A model generated the notes under the pieces. The model was not told where the DNA came from. It saw nothing but the letters and a program-made list of their open reading frames with translations, and did not search any database. Shown in pieces: positions 1 to 10,435 of a DNA stretch of 37,441 nucleotides. The stretch is taken from NCBI GenBank assembly GCA_003427395.1, contig BFEA01000134.1, positions 1,428,558 to 1,465,998 on the forward strand, read 5' to 3'. Each line of letters opens with the position of its first letter. Positions within the stretch are counted from its first letter, which is position 1. The stretch comes from Chara braunii (Eukaryota; Streptophyta; Charophyceae; Charales; Characeae). A program made the position numbers and the translations under genes.

Positions 1-58
1 CAGACTGTTGAGGGTTCAGCCTCCTGATGAGTCGGTGAAACTCCGACGAAATAGTTTG
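1..58 (+). ncRNA. Type III hammerhead self-cleaving ribozyme
   Basis: The whole consensus fold is present. Core box CTGATGA is at 24-30 and core GAAA at 48-51. Stem I is GAGG (10-13) with CCTC (20-23), loop GTTCAG. Stem II is GTCGG (31-35) with CCGAC (43-47), loop TGAAACT. Stem III pairs 1-7 (CAGACTG) with 52-58 (TAGTTTG), seven pairs including two G-U, and T8 pairs with A51. The predicted cleavage triplet is GTT at 7-9, with the cut after 9. Stem III is the open stem, so this is type III, the topology of plant retrozymes and viroid-like satellite RNAs. GUU is a permitted but usually slower cleavage triplet. The window starts at the first base of stem III, so the stem could be longer. No second hammerhead was found downstream, so a paired retrozyme repeat, if it exists, lies upstream or has been lost. 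Confidence 0.86.
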
Positions 59-265
59 TCACAGCCCCTCGTTTGTTGTCCTCTTCTCTCTCTCTGCCTA
101 CGGTTTATCGGGCAGTTCTGTTTGTGACGATATATATATATATATATATACGTTCACCACCTGTTCTTCCTCTCTCTCACTATATATATAAAACGTCAAC
201 CACCTCTGGTCCCTGCTGTCCACGTAGGGAAGCATCGCGACACGTGTTTCGGATACCTATATCAG

Positions 266-283
266 TGACCTTCATGAAGGTCA
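266..283. repeat. Perfect 18-bp palindrome
   Basis: TGACCTTCATGAAGGTCA is identical to its own reverse complement. It could be a dimeric protein-binding site or a cruciform seed. No neighbouring gene supports a regulatory role. Confidence 0.6.
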
Positions 284-946
284 TCACGCACGGCACATGG
301 TGGTGAGGACATGTGTGAGATGGAAACGACCATGGCTGGGAGGATGACATAATGAAAAAGAGAAGGAAATTCAAACGTCACACCAAGAACGAATGAAACA
401 TTGAATTTTGCCTAAAAGTGACGTTCCTGTAAGAAGTCGGTCCAGGGTCTGGAACGAAGTCAAGGGTTTTGACTTGACGGATGTCACGGACTACAACATC
501 CAACTATAAAAATTAATAAGCAAAGTCAATCAGTAAATAAATAAACATCCAACACTCATATATCAAATCAAGACTCGAGATAAAATAAAAGAAGGGGAAA
601 ACATAAACCCATCAGGCATGCAGATCGTACGTCACATGATTGTCATTCTCACTGCCTCCAAAGTATGACCCATATACCGAGCTCCAAAATACTAACCTGC
701 ATAAAACATAGGCACACAGAATAGTCACATTGCCATATACTAATGTGGTCAACTTTACCGTTTCCTGTAACTCACACCACGCCTCACACACTCAAGCCCC
801 AGTCATAGTTCAAATCTCCATAAATCTCACAATTTCTTTATAATGGTCATTAAATGAAGTTCGGTTAAAACCTTCAAAGAAACATATCAAATCTTAGGGC
901 CAAGGCAATCAAGTTGAGGTACAGGTGTAAGCAAAGTTGTGTCGTG

Positions 947-976
947 CGCCGACAAGTCGGCGCCGACAAGTCGGCG
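947..976. repeat. Two overlapping perfect hairpins in tandem
   Basis: The 16-base sequence CGCCGACAAGTCGGCG occurs twice in a row, sharing its terminal CG, so the period is 14. Each copy is a 7-bp perfect stem with an AA turn. The two copies can form two small hairpins or pair with each other. No function is known to me. Confidence 0.7.
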
Positions 977-1296
977 ATCAACCAACCGACCTGTTATCAG
1001 TGGTAACGGAAGATGATCCTTGTAGGATCAAGCTGGAACTAGTACAAATCATGGATCGAATGTCCAAAGAAATTCTGTATCATAAGACATGTCAATATCC
1101 AAGCTAAATCGTCAATGTGTGGATATCAAATCCCCATGACACGTTCTCACTCAAGACTCCCCTAATAGTCAAGCCTAGACCTATCTCTAAGCCAGTGCAC
1201 AAAGAAAGGTAGACCTATGACAGAATCTCCCCCATACAGAGTGGATCGTCAGAGTCGCCACTTGTCAAAATATAATCTATCTCCTCTAAACGAAGA

Positions 1297-1616
1297 AAGT
1301 TTCGACAGCGCTTCCCGTAGGAAAAGTGACTTTCCAGAATTTATATCAGCCTAAATATGAAAACAAAAATAATCTTCAACCTTCCAAAGTCAAATTTTGT
1401 CTAACTTCTTAAATTAGCAAAAAATTGGGCATCACTCCCTTTAGTAAAAGAGACTTCCCATATTTTTACTAAGCCATATATAAAAATTAGACAAGTTGAA
1501 CTTTTGGAAAGTTAGATTTTGACTAACTCCTTGGATTTGCAGAAATTTCGACACCGCTTCCCGTAAAGAAAGTATCTTACCAAAATTTATACAAAGCCAA
1601 GTATAATAAAAGATCC
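1297..1616 (+). repeat. Three diverged tandem units of about 120 bp
   Basis: Units start near 1297, 1423 and 1543, the third shorter. Shared landmarks are TTTCGACANCGCTTCCCGTA, a following GACTT..CCA..ATTTATA stretch ending in AAGCC, and GTCAAATTTTGTCTAACT (unit 1) against GTTAGATTTTGACTAACT (unit 2). Divergence is substantial, so the array is old. The remaining bases to 1805 show no feature. Confidence 0.6.
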
Positions 1617-1860
1617 CCAAAAATGCAGAAACTGACCGAAATAAAAATAAACTTAGCTCTGAAAATGCAGGAATTGAAACTAACTCTTATGACTCTAGCA
1701 CGTGGCGAGCAACTAAAGCGACTACCTATCAACTGAAACCCAGACTAAGTATTAATCTCACTCAACCACATGCAAGTCAAGCCACAAAGGTTAATACTCC
1801 CACCATCCCCAAGTCAACCTGGACAAACAATAGTTCGTAGTCTTTCACCGATTTATCAGT

Positions 1861-2556
1861 TTATACCCAGCTTACATAAGGTATAAAGCTAGACCACCCA
1901 AACTTATGGGAACCTGACTAGCTCAGCCATAGAATATACAAAAACAAAGGGCACAATGACTTTTCTCTTCTTTGGGCATATGACTAGGCCACCCTAGTCG
2001 CTCTGAACTGTCTAAGTATCCAAATTATATATAATTGTATGTCCTTAGTCTTATAAGGTAGCATATGACTGAACCGATCAACTTAGACCGAGGTCCAACC
2101 TGTTCCTTCTTACCATAAGTTCATTCTTAATTAATACTCTCTTCAGTTATGATAAGCTATAGTCAGACCATCCAAACTTATGGAAAAATGCCTGACTAGC
2201 CTGTTCATAAGTAATATAATATAAAATATACACAAATTTAGCCTTTTGGTTCCAACATGTGCGTGGCTTCAGACCAGACCTCCCAAACTTATGGGAATCT
2301 GTCTAGTCCTCAGCCTGGTTCATTCTCTTAAAAACCAAAGCCAAAAGAAATTGACAGAAACCCAAAGTAAACAAGGCGACCAAGCCACCCAAACTTATGG
2401 AACATGCTTGGTCCCTGAAAAGTCAATCAAAGTCAGCCCTCGCAAGTCAAACCAACCAGACCACCCAAACTTATGGGAACCTGTCTGGTCCTTCAGGCAA
2501 TCAAAAATAAACATAGCACTAGGCCCTCCAAACTTATGGAGACTCTTACAGCCTTT
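1861..2556 (+). ncRNA. Series of constant-loop, variable-stem hairpins (copy A)
   Basis: The core CCCAAACTTATGGG recurs with variants, the loop AACTTA always closed by CCCA/TGGG, TCCA/TGGA or CTCCA/TGGAG. Outside it lies a second stem whose sequence differs each time. Outer stems: AGCTAG 1887-1892 with CTAGCT 1918-1923; TAGTCAG 2160-2166 with CTGACTA 2192-2198; GACCAGAC 2272-2279 with GTCTAGTC 2301-2308 (one mismatch); GACCAAGC 2378-2385 with GCTTGGTC 2406-2413; ACCAGAC 2455-2461 with GTCTGGT 2483-2489; AGGC 2521-2524 with GCCT 2551-2554. Two extra hairpins are TTATACC 1861-1867 with GGTATAA 1880-1886, and GACTAGG 1982-1988 with CCTAGTC 1993-1999. Stems kept paired while the letters change point to selection or templated exchange acting on structure. 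Whether it works as RNA or DNA, and on which strand, is unknown. The family is not one I recognise. Confidence 0.6.
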
Positions 2557-3499
2557 GGTTGACGCAGTCAAACTCAGACAACATAACCTTCCTCTCATCC
2601 TTGCCCCAGATGCAACCCCACAATCTGCTTTCAGTCAAATAACAAAAACTGAAATTGAATTTGCACAATCATTCCTTTACTTAGTCTGGATTGTGTCGTG
2701 AAAATCAAACTGAAAGTCAAAATAGGGAGACAGGCAACATACTCAATCAAATATAGCAATGAATATAAGTAGGGGTTATCTGGGTTTATAGAAGGAAAGC
2801 AATGATTACCTCTTAGTTCCCTGCCTCAAAAACTCCTCACGAGCTCCGACAGAGCTCCCGCAATCGGCGGGCTGACTCCCCACAAAGTCTTGCTGCAGTC
2901 CTACGGGTTGCAATCTCGTCTGTCGCCCTCCTCTCAGAACTGGACTAGACTTAGAGTAAGAAAGGCAAAATATAGTGGTTTGAGACTCTCTAGATACAGG
3001 AGAGGGACTGACTCAACTCTCAGGAGAGGGCCTTGCAATCTTCAATCATCTGAGGACCCCGCAACGGTGGCCAAGAACGAGCAACAGCTTGGTCAACAAG
3101 AAGTCAAACCGCTGAAACAGTCCCTCCTAACGATCCCCCAGATGGTAGTAATGAACTCAGGGATCACGATGCACACCGTAAAACACTGCGCTAACAGCTG
3201 CAGACTAACTGTATAGAACCAACCGAAAACATAGCGACTGTGGATAGTACATACGTTCGTAGCAGCAGCGCACAGTGAGCACCGCAATCCTTCTCGCCAG
3301 TAATACCAACCATACCAGCCGCAACACTCCTCACATAAGCCGAAATGTCTGACTCGCGGACTGAAGCAGCAACAACCTACCCAACTGCAGCCTCCCCTGC
3401 ACCAGCCTGAATCTGATTGATCTCACCACCACCAACATACGCTCCCAAAGCTCCTCCTCCCGCTAATTCAGCTGTCGGAACAGGCAGTGCGCAGGACAG

Positions 3500-3990
3500 T
3501 AGGTAAGTACTCGGCCTAGCGGTTAGACTTGCCCCACTGCTACTATGCTGTTACCCCTTCAACCAGCAGAGTGGGCATCATGCCGAACAACAGATACCCG
3601 TACAACTTTACCCTTTCGTCCCATATGTTGAGCGACTCATTGGTCAACAGGTAAGTCCACAACCATTCGGCTGCCTTGCTATTACTTCGAGCAATGACTT
3701 AAGCAACCCACCGGTAAGCAGGTAGGTCTTCACCCTCCGCGGTTGGCCTTCAACCACCCTTCTTAACAGGCTAAGAACTCTATAGGTTAGCGGGTGAGCC
3801 TGCTGCCTCACGATCCACCTTCGTGATCACAGCTACACCCTGGCTAACAACCGAACTTGCCACTGTGCGACCGGCCTCACTCCTTCGTCACCAATAAGAT
3901 GGGCAACACACGAATCCATAGGTAAGTCTCCCCCTTGCAGTCGACCCTTCACTCCTTCGGTCGACAATCAGCGCATCGACCCACATGCCA
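3500..3990 (+). repeat. Decayed ~70-bp tandem array with splice-donor-like words
   Basis: Near-consensus 5' splice sites recur: AGGTAAGT at 3501, 3650 and 3920, GGTAAG at 3713, GGTAGGT at 3721 and GGTGAG at 3792. Spacings are close to multiples of about 70 bp. The flanking text (CCCTTCAACCA, GGCCTTCAACCA, CGACCCTTCACT) supports a diverged tandem origin. Copy B keeps the array but has lost several of the donor words. No exons can be assigned. Confidence 0.45.
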
Positions 3991-5940
3991 GTCTCTAACC
4001 TTCGCAACAGGCTTCGCGTTGCCATCATCGATAGGATGCGCAAAGTCAGGAGAGTTTACCACCAGAGTCCGGGTGGATAGACTGTCATCCTTAGTTATAT
4101 ACACAGAAAGTCAGAGAGGGGTTGTTCCCGTCGATTCGGTGGGCGAAATCGAAATGAACCTTTCGCCTATGTACGGAAAGATACATTATTTCCGAAAGCT
4201 TCTTCATGGGCGCAGACTCAGTTACACATACCAGCCAAACCAGCACCTGAATCAAAAATCTAACGTCACCATTCAACTCGGAATGGCCTAAAACCTCAAT
4301 TTAGAGTCTTGGTTTGTAAAAATCGGCCATAAAACGACTGAGATATGCCATTCCCACCCCCTGCCATATTTGATTCCGACATTTCTCCGCGCACGTTTTT
4401 TTCTTACTAACCCCCCTTCTACTCACGTTCCGTCAGTTCTACCTTCAAAATCGGGGTCGCCCACCCTGAAAACCCCTGATTCGGATCTTTCCCCGCCCGA
4501 CTTCGTCCAGAAACGAGCGGGCTTCACCCCTTTCCTGCTTCTCTCTCTCCTCGTTTCCGCCATCTCCACCCGTATTCTTTCTTCGCTAACTTCTAACTTA
4601 CTAATTTACTGTCTAATCTAACAATACCAGCGTGCTCGCCCGGGGCACCGCCCCCCGAATCACCTCTCTTCCGACCCGAAACCACCCCCAATCATACGCG
4701 TTCCTACTTCTCTGCTGCGCCCGAGCTCACCACCCCGCCATCACCGTTTCTTCCTTCACCCTTAACGTCGGATGCACCTGGCGCAGCTTGCGTCCGGGTT
4801 CTTTCCTTTTATTTTCTTCCCCTCCCGTCTGCGCCCGCTCTTCTGCCTTCCTACGCAGTCTCCTCCCCGCTGCCCGTACTTCGCCTTAGTGCCCCACCGC
4901 TCTTCTGGCAACTCTCTCCTCTCTATGTTGCTGCAGTATCCAGTGGCTTGCTGCCTCTCTCCACCTCTGCAGCCGCCCGTTGCTCCTTGTCGGTACTTGT
5001 CGCCCGCTGCGCTATTTGCCCTGCCCGCTGTTGCTTGGCGCTTTCCGGCCGGACCCACGTCTGCTACCCAGAGATATGCCTGTGGTCCTTCCCGAGTGGC
5101 ATTGAGCAGAGACTACCTCGATGCTCATAGGGGGAGGGGACCGGAGCGGAGGCACAACGACTGGCCGATGGGAGAACCCCGGTCCTGATATCACCGGCTG
5201 GCACCTGGCCGGTATTGCCCACCTAATGCAGCAGGTATCGCACCTGCTGGTGGGTGCAACTCCTACATGTTCCCTCATTGGAGCTTGAGCATGGATGTGG
5301 CTACTACGGGGTTTCCCCATAATCTGCAGCCTATCGCCCTACTTCTACGGCCTCTCCACAACGTCCCGGGCTGCTTTGCCCCTCTGCGCCCAGGCACAGG
5401 TCACCATTTTCATGTCCCAACGGGCACACTCACACACAAACCTCCCATGACAATTGGCAGATGGCGGACCGTACGCACGCAACGACCCCCGCCGCCCAGG
5501 TTTTCTTCCGTGCCGTGGCCAAAGCGCCCACCAGCCCATACGCACATCAACCCGTTCGGTCCGTCTTTCAAAACGGGTAGGATAGGGGACCCTTGGCGAC
5601 CTTCCCGACACTTCAGAAACTCGAATGACCTTGCTAAAAAGTCGCGCCCTCAAGGTCCTCGACCACCGCGACGACCATCCGTGTCCGGGACTCTAGTAGA
5701 TGAGCCAAGCCTGTCGGTCTCGACGTCCGTCTCGAAACTAATCACCGATCTACAAACCTTAGAAAAGAAAATAAAGGTAGGTAAATAAATAAACAAAAGG
5801 TAAGAATGAACGTCGCGCGTCCCGCTGGCTCGTGACGCCACACACACCTCAGGCTGTGTATGGTTGCGCATCGCCGTCAATACCCCTCGCGCACCGCTCA
5901 CTCGGGTGAGGCCGCACCCGTGTGACTTGCAGAAAACACG

Positions 5941-5966
5941 CCAAATACCCTTGTAAGGGTATTTGG
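5941..5966. repeat. 26-bp terminal palindrome of copy A
   Basis: CCAAATACCCTT and AAGGGTATTTGG are perfect 12-base arms around GT. It sits within ten bases of the end of the 4.2-kb repeat and is unchanged in copy B although the surrounding DNA has diverged. It could be a hairpin, a terminator-like structure or a recombination boundary. Confidence 0.75.
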
Positions 5967-5972
5967 TACGAC

Positions 5973-6285
5973 AACCTGCCCAGACCTTATTAAGCGACGT
6001 CCCCGTCGCAACGGATGCTTAAACCAAATACCGCTCAAACATAATCTTCAGAAAAAATTATACAATAACTTCCTCATGTTTTTAACTTGATTAAGACGGT
6101 CATTAAGTTATGTCAACTCTAACTCTCGACTCCTTAAGACAATTCGGACAAAAGTCAAAGGTCAAAAATATTATTCAATTCCTGATCAAAACAAAAATTT
6201 ACAATAGCCGAATAATTGGCTAGGCACTGACACGTTTCAACCTCTAATTCAACAAAGTGGATAAAACCACTTTCCATCCACTGCT
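5973..6285. other. 313-bp spacer between the two 4.2-kb repeats
   Basis: AT-rich sequence not found elsewhere in the window. It contains no open frame of note, no clear primer-binding site after copy A and no purine tract before copy B. Only weak word-level similarity to the flank after copy B is visible (ATGTCAACTCTAACT against ATGTCAACCCTAATT near 10592). Confidence 0.6.
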
Positions 6286-6340
6286 TCCCCAAGTCAACCT
6301 GGACAAACAATAGTTCGTAGTCTTTCACCGATTTATCATT

Positions 6341-7036
6341 TTATACCCAGCTTACATAAGGTATAAAGCTAGACCACCCAAACTTATGGGAACCTGTATA
6401 GCTCAACCATATAATATACACAAACATAGGGCATAACAACTTTTCTCTTCTTTGGGCATATGACTAGGCCACCCGAGTCGCCCTGAACTGTCTAAGTATC
6501 CAAATTATATATAATTGTCTGTTCTTAGTCTTATAAGGTACCATATGACTGAACCGATCAACTTAGATCGAGGTCCAACCTGCCCCTTCTTACCACAAGT
6601 TTATTCTTAATTAATACTCTCTTCAGTTATGATAAGCTATAGTCCGATCATCCAAACTTATGGAAAAATGCATGACCAGCCTGTTCATAAGTAATATAAT
6701 ATAAAATATACACAAATTTTGCCTTTTGGTTCCAACATGTGTGTGGCTTCAGACCAGACCTCCCAAACCTATGGGAACATGTCTGGTCCTAAGCCTGGTT
6801 CATTCTCTTAAAGCCAAACCCGAAAGAAACTGACAGAAACCCAAAGTAAACAAGGCGACCAAGCCACCCAAACTTATGGAACACGCTTGGTCCCTGAAAA
6901 GTCAATCACAGTCAGTCCTCGCAAGTCAAAGCAACCAGACCACCCAAACTTATGGGAACCTGTCTGGTCCTTCAGGCAATCAAAAATAAACATAGCACTC
7001 GGCCCTCCAAACTTATGGAGACTCTCGCAGCCTTTG
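6341..7036 (+). ncRNA. Constant-loop hairpin series (copy B)
   Basis: Same hairpins as in copy A. Those near 6760, 6860 and 6935 keep perfect outer stems of 7-8 bp (GACCAGAC/GTCTGGTC, GACCAAGC/GCTTGGTC, ACCAGAC/GTCTGGT). The one near 6760 is perfect here but has one mismatch in copy A. The first two (near 6370 and 6650) have weakened outer stems. The inner CCCA/TGGG or TCCA/TGGA closure persists, with a changed loop base near 6765. Confidence 0.55.
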
Positions 7037-10000
7037 GTTGACCCAATCAAACTCAGACAATATAACCCCCTCCTCCCATCCTTCCCCCAGATGCAACCCC
7101 AATATCTGCTTCCAGTCAAACAACAAAAATTGAAACTGAATTTGCACAATCATTCCTTTACTTAGTCTGGATTGTGTCCTGAAAGTCAAACTGAAAATCA
7201 AAATAGGGAGACAGGCAACATATTCAGTCAAATATAGCAATGAATACAAGTAGGGGTTATACTGGGTTTATAGAAGGAAAGTAATGATTACCTCTCAGTT
7301 CCTTGCCTCCTGAACTCCTGAGCTCCGACAGAGCTCCCGCAATCGGTGGGCTAACTTTCCACAGAGTCTTGCTGCGGTTCTACGGGTTGCAATCCCGTCT
7401 GCCGCCTTCCTCTCATAACTGTACTAGACTTAGAGTAAGAAAGGCAGAATATAGTGGTTTGAGACTCTCTAGATACAGGAGAGGGACTGACTCAACTCTC
7501 AGGAGAGGGCCTTGCAATCTTCAATCGCCTGAGGACCCCGCAATGGTGGTCAAGAACGCGCAACTGCTTGGTCAACAAGAAGTCAAACCGCCGAAACAGT
7601 CCCTCCTGAGGATGCCCCAGATCGTAGTAATGAACTCGGTAATCAAGATGCACACCGTAAAACAATGCGCTAACAACTCCAGACTAACTATATAGAACCA
7701 ACCGAAAACATAACGACTGTAGATATTTAACACGTTCGTAGCAGCAGCGCACAGTGATCACCGCAATCCTTCTCTCTAGTAATACCAATCAACACCCCTC
7801 ACACATGCCGAAATGTCAGACTCGCAGACTAAAGCAGCAACAACCTACCCATTTGCAACCTCCCCTGCAACAACCTCAATCTGATTGATCTCACCACCAC
7901 CAACATACGCTCCCAAAGCTCCTTCTCCCGCTAATTCAGTTGTCGGAACAGGCAATGCGCAAGACAGTAGGTAAGTACTCGGCCTAGCGGTTAGACCTGC
8001 CCCTCTGCTACTATGTTGTTACCCCTTCAACCAGCAGAGTGGGCATCATGCCGAACAACACATACCTCTACAACTTTACCTTTTCGTCTTATATGTTGAG
8101 CAACTCATTGGTTAGCAAGTAAGTCCACAACCATTCGGCTGCCTTGCTATTACTTCGAGCAATGACTTAAGCAGCCCGTCGGTAGGCAGGTAGATCTTCA
8201 CCCTCCGCGGTTGGCCTTCAACCACCCTTCTTAACATGCTAAGAAGTCTATAGGTTAGCGGGTGAGCCTGCTGCCTCACGATCCACCTTCGTGATCACAG
8301 CTACACCCTGGCTAACAACCGAACATGCCACAGTGCGAACGGCCTCACCCCTTCGTCACCGATAACGCACGAATCCATAGGCAAGTCACCCCCTTGTATT
8401 CGACCCTTCACTCCTTCAGTCAACAATCGGCGCATCGACCCATAGGCCAATCTCTAACCTTTGCAACAGGTTTCACGTTGCCGTCATCGATAGGATGCGC
8501 AAAGTCAGGAGAGTCTACCGCCAGAGTCCAGGTGGATAGACTTTCATCCTTAGTCGTATACACAGAAAGCCAGAGAGGTGTTGTTCCCGTCGATTCGGTG
8601 GGCGAAATCGAAACGAATCTTTTGTCGGTGTACGGAAAGATACATTACTCTCCGAAAGCTTCTTCCGAGGCGCAGACTCAGTTACAAATGCCGGCCAAAC
8701 CAGCGCTTGAATAAAAAATCTAACATCACCATTCAACTTGGAATGGCCTAAAACCTCTATTTAGAGTCTTGGTTTGTAAAAATCAGCCATAAAACGTCCG
8801 AGATATGCCATTCCTGCCCCCTGCCATATCTAATTCCGACATCTCTCCGCGCACGTCTTTTTTTTACTAACCCCCCTTCTACTCACCTTCTGTCATTTCT
8901 AGTTTCAGAATCGGGGTCGCCCATCTCGAAAACCTCCGATTCGGATCTTTCCCCGCCCGACTTCGTTCATAAATGAGCGGGCTACACCCCTTTCCTACTT
9001 CTCTCTCTCCTCGTTTCCGCCATCTCCACGCGTATTTTTTCTTAGCTAACTTCTAACTTACTAACTTACTGTCTAATCTAACACTACTAGCGTGCTCGCC
9101 CGGGGCAAACCCCCTCGAATCACCTCTCTTCCTTCCCGAAACCACCCCCAATCATACGCGCTCCTACTTCTCCGCTGCGCCCGAGCTCACCACCTCGTCA
9201 TCACCGTTTCTTCCTTCACCCTCAACGTTGGATGCACCTGGCGCAGCCTGCGTTCGAGTTCTTTCCTTTATTTTCTTCCCCTCCTTTGTCTCCGTCTGCG
9301 CCCGCTCTCCTGCCTTCCCGCGCAGTCTCCTCCCTGTTGCCCATACTTCACCTTAGTGCCCCGCCGCTCTTCTGGCAACTCTCTCCTCTCTATGCTGTTG
9401 CAGTATCTAGTGGCTTGTTGCCGCTCTCCACCTCTACAGCCGCCCCTTGCGCCTTGCTGGTACTCGTCGCCCGCTGCGCTATTTGCCCTACTCGCTGTTG
9501 CTTGGCGCTGTCCGGCCGGACCCACATCAGCTACCCAGAAATATGTCTGTGGTCCTTCCCGAGTGGTATTGAGCAGAGACTACCTCGATGCTCATAGGGG
9601 GAGGGGACCGGAGGGGAGGCACAGCGACTGGCGGATGGGAGAAACCCGGTCCTGATATCACCGGCTGGCACCAGGCCGGTATCGTTCACCTGCTGCAGCA
9701 GGTATCGCACCTGCTGGTGGGTGCAACTCCTACATGTTCCCTCATTGGAGGCTTGAACACCGATGTGGATGCTACGGGGTTTCCCCATAATCTACAGCTT
9801 GTCGCCCTACTGCTACGGCCTCTCCACAACGCCCCGGGCTGCTTTGGCCCTCTGCGCCCGGGCACAGGCCACCTTTTTTCGTGTCCCAACAGGCACGCTC
9901 ACACACAAACCTCCCATGGCAATTGGCGGATGGCAGACCGTACGCACGCAACGACCCCCACCGCTCAGGTTTTCTCCCGTGCTGTGGCCAAAGCGCCCAC

Positions 10001-10409
10001 CGGCCCATATGCACATCAGCCCGTTCGGTCCGTCTTTCAAAACGGGTAGGATAGGGGACCCTTGGCGACCTCCCCGACACTTCAGAAACTCGACTGACCT
10101 TGCTAAAAAGTCGCGCCCTCAAGGTCCTCGACTACCGCGACGACCATCCGTGTCTGGTACTCTAGTAGTTGAGCCGGGCCTGTCAGTCTCGACGTTGGTC
10201 TCGAAACTAATCACCGATTTACAGACCTTAGAAAAGAAAATAAAGGTAGGTAAATAAATAGACAAAAGATAAGAATGAACGCCGCGCGTCCCACTGGCTC
10301 GCGACGCCTCGCATACCTCAGGCTGCGTATGGTTGCACATCGCCGTCAATACCTCGCACGCGCCGCTCACTCGGGCGAGGCCACACTCGTGTGACTTGCA
10401 AAAAACACG

Positions 10410-10435
10410 CCAAATACCCTTGTAAGGGTATTTGG
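10410..10435. repeat. 26-bp terminal palindrome of copy B
   Basis: Identical to the palindrome at the end of copy A (12-base arms around GT). Beyond it the two copies lose similarity within about ten bases, so it marks the repeat boundary. Bases 10442-10680 hold nothing recognisable. Confidence 0.75.

Larger units (their letters stand above)
59..1290. other. Non-coding flank of the ribozyme, possibly the remains of a retrozyme repeat
   Basis: No gene is supported. The stretch has a CT-rich run after the ribozyme, short (TA)n runs at about 130-150 and 181-190, and two palindromic elements listed separately. Retrozyme terminal repeats are usually a few hundred bases with the hammerhead inside, so the first 300-400 bases could be the rest of such a repeat. 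No repeat end, primer-binding site or target duplication could be seen to prove it. Confidence 0.35.
1806..5972 (+). repeat. 4.2-kb direct repeat, copy A
   Basis: This segment is repeated collinearly at 6286-10441 with scattered substitutions and small indels; the offset drifts from 4480 at the start to 4469 at the end. Its left part holds the hairpin series, the middle a decayed tandem array with splice-donor-like words, and the right part a C-rich, CpG-containing 1.5 kb ending in a 26-bp palindrome. Two direct repeats of this size 313 bp apart could be giant LTRs of a gutted retrotransposon or a tandem duplication. Against LTRs, I see no TG..CA ends, primer-binding site, polypurine tract or flanking duplication. 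Open frames in the C-rich part are not conserved as protein between copies, so I do not annotate a gene. Confidence 0.85.

Noticed and set aside
1297-1616. CRISPR-like or direct-repeat regulatory array
   Set aside because: The units are long, diverged and contiguous, with no spacer architecture. The window is eukaryotic.
2246-2701. Open frame of 151 codons over the hairpin series
   Set aside because: The apparent peptide repeats simply reflect the repeated hairpin DNA. The frame is not kept in copy B, while the base pairing mostly is.
5267-5788. Open frame of 173 codons with a splice-donor-like word just after it, partly shared with 9763-10257
   Set aside because: Roughly 14 replacements in 123 aligned residues between copies, a different N-terminal half through frame shift, and a low-complexity proline/arginine-rich product. 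Not enough to call an exon.
9092-9655. Open frame of 187 codons in the C-rich part of copy B, with a counterpart in copy A
   Set aside because: It is broken by an indel in copy A, and amino-acid replacements between copies are about as common as expected without selection. It has no recognisable domain and lies in stop-poor C-rich DNA.
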